The notes below the pieces were generated by a model. That model was not told where the DNA came from. It made no database searches and saw only the letters and a list, made by a program, of their open reading frames with translations. Below, one piece after another: positions 53,655 through 56,926 of a DNA stretch of 56,926 nt. The translations under genes and the position numbers were made by a program. Within the stretch, counting starts at the first letter, position 1. Every line of letters begins with the position of its first letter. Source of the DNA: Gallionella sp. (GTDB taxonomy: Bacteria > Pseudomonadota > Gammaproteobacteria > Burkholderiales > Gallionellaceae); assembly GCA_028689145.1 (NCBI GenBank), contig JAQTWT010000013.1, positions 1 to 56,926 of the forward strand, given 5' to 3'.

Positions 53655-54933
53655 CAATTTTCGGGTGTGTTTCTTCGCCGAATAGCCGGAGAATGCATCC
53701 GGACAGGAACATCGAGATTGCCACAAACCAGAATGCAGCCTCGACTGAACCGCTGAAATGCGCGGTGAGGCCCAGCCCGAGCGCGCCTATGCCATACCCC
53801 AGATCACGCCAAAAGCGATAGATGCCGATAGCCGAGCCGCGCCAATTCGGGTGGGAAATGTCTGCCACTGCGGCAGATAGATTCGGATACAGCAAAGCCA
53901 TTCCGAAGCCCGAAACTGAGGCCGAGAGTGACCACCACGCTATGCCTTCCTGTATCGGCATCATCGCCACACCCGCACCGCAAATCCACATGCCCCACAC
54001 ATTAGGCTTGTGGCGACCTATATGGTCGGATAGTTTGCCGGTGAAGAATTGCGAGCCACCCCAAACAAAACCATAGATGCCGACGATCCAACCGATGTCA
54101 GTCAGGCTTATGCCGCGTTGGTAGAGGAACACCGGATAGAATACCCAAACCAGAGCATCGACAAATTTTTCTACCAATCCCGCCTGACAGATGGCAGCCA
54201 ATCGTTTGTCGCGCCACGACACCAGTGTGAAAACTTCCCATGTCGTCGGCTTCTCACTGATGTTGGCCGGATAGCGCAGCTTGATGTTTTTTGAAGGGGA
54301 GGCGGCGTGCTTGGCTGCTTCCGACTTGGCCCAGGGCAGAGTGTCCTTAACCCACAGCAGGGTGAGCAGGATGGCAAGCAAGATAGTCGTCATGCCGAAT
54401 ACCAGCAATCCGCTGCGTGCCCCAAGCGTTGTTGCCAGATACGCAGTAATAATGCCAGCCAGCGCCAGTCCCACATATCCGGAAAACTCGTTCAGGCCGA
54501 TGGTTAATCCACGCTGATCGGCGCGGGTGATGTCGAGCTTGGCCGTTTGTGTCATCGACCATGTCAGGCCTTGATTAATGCCGAGTAACACGGTGGCGGC
54601 GACGATCCAGCTCCACGACGGCGCAAAATAGACCAGCAGGGGAATGGGCAGGGCAGCCGCCCAGCCCAGCAGCAATACCTTCTTGCGACCGATGCGTTCG
54701 GACAGCCGACCCGCAACGAAATTGAGCGAACCCTTGACTAGACCGAATGCCACCACGAAGGCGGTGAGCAACATAAATGAGTTTTTCGGTACACCGAATT
54801 CGGATTCAGATAATGCAGGAATCACCGTACGCATCATGCCGATGGTAAAACCCACCAGCATGACTTGCAGCAATTGGTGCAGGAACTGGTCGAGATTGGC
54901 GCGGATGCCGTGAGTCAGATTGCCATGTTTCAT
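53650..54933 (-). CDS. Major facilitator superfamily transporter
   Basis: A 427-residue inner-membrane protein with 12 predicted helices and the MFS motif A-like loop GRLSERIGRKKVLLLG between helices 2 and 3, repeated as GKLSDHIGRHKPNVWG in the second half. Substrate unknown. It is translated two bases after the MBL gene and is third in a minus-strand operon dsrE-like, MBL, MFS, so transport of a sulfur compound is a reasonable guess only. The stop codon lies in the tip of the palindromic repeat, so its C-terminus may have been altered by insertion. Confidence 0.88.
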   Translation of the reverse strand: MKHGNLTHGIRANLDQFLHQLLQVMLVGFTIGMMRTVIPALSESEFGVPKNSFMLLTAFVVAFGLVKGSLNFVAGRLSERIGRKKVLLLGWAAALPIPLLVYFAPSWSWIVAATVLLGINQGLTWSMTQTAKLDITRADQRGLTIGLNEFSGYVGLALAGIITAYLATTLGARSGLLVFGMTTILLAILLTLLWVKDTLPWAKSEAAKHAASPSKNIKLRYPANISEKPTTWEVFTLVSWRDKRLAAICQAGLVEKFVDALVWVFYPVFLYQRGISLTDIGWIVGIYGFVWGGSQFFTGKLSDHIGRHKPNVWGMWICGAGVAMMPIQEGIAWWSLSASVSGFGMALLYPNLSAAVADISHPNWRGSAIGIYRFWRDLGYGIGALGLGLTAHFSGSVEAAFWFVAISMFLSGCILRLFGEETHPKIG

Positions 54934-54935
54934 TG

Positions 54936-55667
54936 TCAGGCGGCGATGTTAGCTGCGACCATCTTGTCCATTTCAACAGGGCGCGGAGGGATATCCTTGA
55001 GCAGTGTGTCGATGAATGCATCCTGATTCAGCGTCAAACTCGGGTTCCAGCGTTTCTCGAAACCGATGGTCGAACTGGGCTTGCCGGATAATCCGGCACC
55101 GCAGACGCTTCCGGCCTGATGACCGGGGAAAATTTCAACTTCGCTGGATAAATGCAGCAGCTTGGTATGGATGCTGTTATAGAGTTGCGCAGCCATCTCG
55201 CGTTCGTGTCCCAGCAAATCGGGACGACCGATGGAGCCGACGAACAGTGTGTCGCCGGTGAGAACGAACCAGGGCAATTCGCCGCGGCGCATATCGGTTA
55301 CCAGCAGGCAGATGCTGTCCGGCGTATGGCCAGGTGTATGCAGCACCTCGACATTGACGTTGCCAAGGTTAAGCGACTGACCGTCGTTCAAAGATTCAAA
55401 CTCGAACTTTACGCGTCCTTTGTCCGACTCATGCAGGCAGTAAGGCGCGCCGACCATCTGTGCAAGCTTCCTGCCGCCTGAGTAATGGTCGGCATGAACG
55501 TGGGTATCGACAACATAATTGATGGTGACGTTCGCTTTTTTCGCCTCTTCGATGAACCACTCCTCGTCGCCCGCGACTACATCCACCGCCATTGATTTAC
55601 CCTTGGTGCCGCAGCCGAAAAAATAAGACAGTGACGACTCTTTTGTTGCCAGTTGTTTGAAAAACAT
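54936..55667 (-). CDS. MBL-fold persulfide dioxygenase-like protein (ETHE1/BLH type)
   Basis: A 243-residue metallo-beta-lactamase fold protein with THVHADHYSGG (near 55), HTPGHTPDSICLL (near 110), LTGDTLFVGSIGRPDL (near 138) and FPGHQAGSVCGAGLSGKPSST. The mono-iron ligand set His, His, Asp and the GRPDL signature fit persulfide dioxygenases, which oxidise glutathione persulfide to sulfite. Glyoxalase II is a less likely alternative. GGGAGAGA precedes the ATG. It sits between a DsrE-like gene (16 bases upstream) and an MFS gene, opposite an ArsR-rhodanese regulator, which supports a sulfane-sulfur role. Confidence 0.85.
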   Translation of the reverse strand: MFFKQLATKESSLSYFFGCGTKGKSMAVDVVAGDEEWFIEEAKKANVTINYVVDTHVHADHYSGGRKLAQMVGAPYCLHESDKGRVKFEFESLNDGQSLNLGNVNVEVLHTPGHTPDSICLLVTDMRRGELPWFVLTGDTLFVGSIGRPDLLGHEREMAAQLYNSIHTKLLHLSSEVEIFPGHQAGSVCGAGLSGKPSSTIGFEKRWNPSLTLNQDAFIDTLLKDIPPRPVEMDKMVAANIAA

Positions 55668-55683
55668 CGCTCTCTCCCTGAAG

Positions 55684-56034
55684 TTAAAACACCAAAACCT
55701 TGTCTGCCCATAGCGTCCACTCGGTCAGTTCAGCCATGGTGCTACGGTGCGTTCCATCGGCAATATCGTTGTCAGTCATACCGCGCGCATCCATGCAGGT
55801 GCCGCAGATGCCGATCTCGCCGCTGTTGCGTACCACGTTACCAAGCATCACCTCGGCGTTATAGAAACCTTGCGGGACTTTCTGGTTTCGGTGAGCTGAC
55901 GAAGCGCCGTCGCCAATCAAGAAAATGCGCACCGCGTTGCTTTCTTGCTTGGAAAGTGCTCCGGCCATGCGCAGCCCGTTGTAGGTGCGTTCGCTGCCGT
56001 ATGGGGCATCGTTGAGAATGAACAGGGTTTTCAT
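55684..56034 (-). CDS. DsrE/DsrF-like sulfur-relay protein
   Basis: The 116-residue protein belongs to the DsrE/F/TusD-like fold: MKTLFILNDAPYGSERTYNGLRMAGAL at the start, IFLIGDGASSA, and GICGTCMDARGM with a Cys pair that may carry persulfide. It ends TLWADKVLVF, typical of the family. AAGGAGGT lies six bases before ATG 56034; longer frames upstream are not supported. It is the first gene of the minus-strand operon and diverges from the ArsR-rhodanese gene. Confidence 0.88.
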   Translation of the reverse strand: MKTLFILNDAPYGSERTYNGLRMAGALSKQESNAVRIFLIGDGASSAHRNQKVPQGFYNAEVMLGNVVRNSGEIGICGTCMDARGMTDNDIADGTHRSTMAELTEWTLWADKVLVF

Positions 56035-56102
56035 TGCGACCTCCTTGGTTAACTTAACAATCCAACAAACATTGGAATGATTAGAACACCGACTGTTAAT
56101 TA

Positions 56103-56158
56103 TTGTCAAGATGGTTTAGAGTTACGCGTACATATTCCATCAGAAGATAGATTGACAA
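56103..56158. promoter_or_regulatory. Inverted TTGTCAA/TTGACAA pair in the divergent promoter region
   Basis: TTGTCAA (56103-56109) and TTGACAA (56152-56158) are exact inverse complements, 42 bases apart, in the 125-base gap between the divergent DsrE-like and ArsR-rhodanese genes. They may be operator half-sites or chance. The second lies directly before the ATG. Confidence 0.3.
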
Positions 56159-56159
56159 G

Positions 56160-56840
56160 ATGAAAGACGCGCGAAAAATCAAAGATCTGCTCTATGAGCA
56201 GGTGGCACGAATTGGCAAGGTATTCTCCAGTCCCAAAAGACTGGAACTGGTCGAGTTACTCTGCCAAGGCGAAAAGACGGTGGAGACGCTGGCACATGGA
56301 GCATCCATCAGCGTAAAGTTGGCCAGCGCGCACTTGCGTGAACTGCGCATGGCACATTTGGTTGAGACCAAGCGTCAAGGCAAGAATATTTATTACCGTC
56401 TTGCCGACAAATCGGTAGCTGACCTGTGGGTGCAAATCCACATGCTGGCCGAGGAACGCCTGATCGAGTTGCAACTGGCGCTGCAGAAGATTGCTACGCA
56501 CCCCGATGATTTGGTGCCGAGTGACCGGGAAAGCCTGATTAAAGCGGCCCGCAAGGGCGAAGTGGTGGTGCTCGATGTAAGACCGACGGAAGAATATCTG
56601 GCTGCGCATCTTCCTTTTGCAAGGTCAATCCCGCTGGATGAGCTACGCCAGCGCTTGGCAGAACTGCCCAAGGACCGTTCGATTGTTGCATACTGTCGAG
56701 GCCCCTATTGTCTGATGGCAAAGGATGCCGTTGAACTGCTCAGGAAAGAGGGGTATTTGGCCCTTCATTTGCGTGAAGGCGTTGCCGAATGGGCCTCAAC
56801 TGTTGAATTGCACCTAAAACTGACCCAATTCCGACAATAG
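56160..56840 (+). CDS. ArsR-family regulator fused to rhodanese domain, 3' end replaced by IS
   Basis: A 226-residue fusion. The N-terminal winged helix (residues ~10-95; LVELLCQGEKTVETLA, LASAHLRELRMAHLVETKRQGKNIYYRL) and the C-terminal rhodanese (~125-212; VVLDVRPTEEYLAAHLPFA, catalytic Cys in AYCRGPYCLMA) fit sulfane-sulfur-responsive regulators of the divergent dsrE-MBL-MFS genes. The last native residues are EGVAEWAS. From codon 214 on (base 56801) the sequence is the terminal repeat of an IS, adding about 13 foreign residues before a stop. Homologues usually end within a few residues of this point, so function may survive. Confidence 0.88.
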   Translation: MKDARKIKDLLYEQVARIGKVFSSPKRLELVELLCQGEKTVETLAHGASISVKLASAHLRELRMAHLVETKRQGKNIYYRLADKSVADLWVQIHMLAEERLIELQLALQKIATHPDDLVPSDRESLIKAARKGEVVVLDVRPTEEYLAAHLPFARSIPLDELRQRLAELPKDRSIVAYCRGPYCLMAKDAVELLRKEGYLALHLREGVAEWASTVELHLKLTQFRQ

Positions 56841-56926
56841 TTTGCAGATAAATTTGACCCACGTATAGATACTGTCCTGCTCATTACTTGAGCAGGAGTA
56901 AACAGGAGTGATCAACGTGGCGATAT
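56801..56926 (+). mobile_element. Left end of an IS21-like insertion sequence (continues beyond window)
   Basis: The tip TGTTGAATTGC, followed by CTGACCCA and TTGACCCA spaced motifs, matches the inverted tip at 1-126. About 100 bases in, a GTG start with a ribosome site begins the first transposase gene. The element interrupts the 3' end of the ArsR-rhodanese gene. Confidence 0.65.
56908..56926 (+). CDS. Start of a transposase gene (istA-like), cut by the window end
   Basis: GTG at 56908 preceded by CAGGA opens a frame reading Val-Ile-Asn-Val-Ala-Ile up to the window end. The position ~100 bases inside the IS tip fits istA of an IS21-like element. Only six codons are visible, so identity rests on context. 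Confidence 0.35.

Noticed and set aside
54936..55667. Glyoxalase II
   Set aside because: The GRPDL-type signature and sulfur-gene context fit a persulfide dioxygenase-like protein better, though the folds are the same.

Overview
The window is about 57 kb of a betaproteobacterial chromosome, most like the Nitrosomonadales and possibly a Gallionellaceae or Sideroxydans-type iron or sulfur oxidiser. This rests on gene order (rpsU-yqeY-dnaG, the DUF2782-thrB-BPSS1780 block, and ilvBHC-psd-pssA-leuA) and on protein style. The species-level placement is inference. Both extremities are ends of an IS21-like element, so the window is probably a contig bounded by IS copies.

Layout: (1) 1-590, IS end, AT-rich accessory DNA and a 3' fragment of a tRNA-Lys gene that looks like the far attachment site of an integrated element. 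(2) 737-6049, rpsU, yqeY, dnaG, a ParD/ParE-type toxin-antitoxin pair sitting where rpoD usually follows dnaG, then uvrD. (3) 6046-8712 (minus), two membrane proteins, homoserine kinase and a DUF2782 protein. (4) 8900-15788, branched-chain amino acid genes ilvB, ilvH, ilvC and leuA with psd and pssA inside the run; candidate leader peptides precede ilvB and leuA. (5) 16014-21409, an exported pentapeptide-repeat protein, periplasmic nitrate reductase napAB, a broken Rrf2 regulator and a Tat-exported Csp1-type copper storage protein. (6) 21623-30645, tonB-exbB-exbD, a DEAD-box helicase, typA, an OmpA-like protein and nadE. (7) 31356-40842, a cold-shock protein and a dense signalling block: histidine kinase, four kinds of response regulator, a seven-PAS kinase, an MCP-like protein, two CheY paralogues and a STAS protein. 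(8) 41089-53498, a chemotaxis operon (cheA, PAS-MCP, cheW, a receptor-tip-only protein, an ODP-like di-iron MBL protein, cheR, cheD, cheB) followed by an MHYT-PAS-PAS-GGDEF-EAL protein. (9) 53650-56840, a persulfide/sulfane-sulfur module (MFS, MBL persulfide dioxygenase-like, DsrE-like) divergent from an ArsR-rhodanese regulator whose 3' end was cut by the IS.

The most interesting candidate system is the pair at 46430-47775. A soluble, methylation-site-poor receptor tip overlaps by one base a metallo-beta-lactamase-fold protein that keeps the di-iron ligand set and resembles ODP, the oxygen/iron sensor known from Treponema and Thermotoga chemotaxis. Together with an Aer-like PAS receptor and an MHYT cyclic-di-GMP protein, this locus reads as an oxygen/redox (perhaps Fe(II)) behaviour module.

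A second theme is intergenic repeats. There are at least four families of GTAG-footed hairpins with a TTTA-type loop (REP/BIME-like), often in inverted pairs. Some touch or supply stop codons, one sits inside a terminator stem, and one separates cheR from a vestigial duplicate of its own start. Two near-identical inverted 83-bp repeats flank the 10-kb signalling block.
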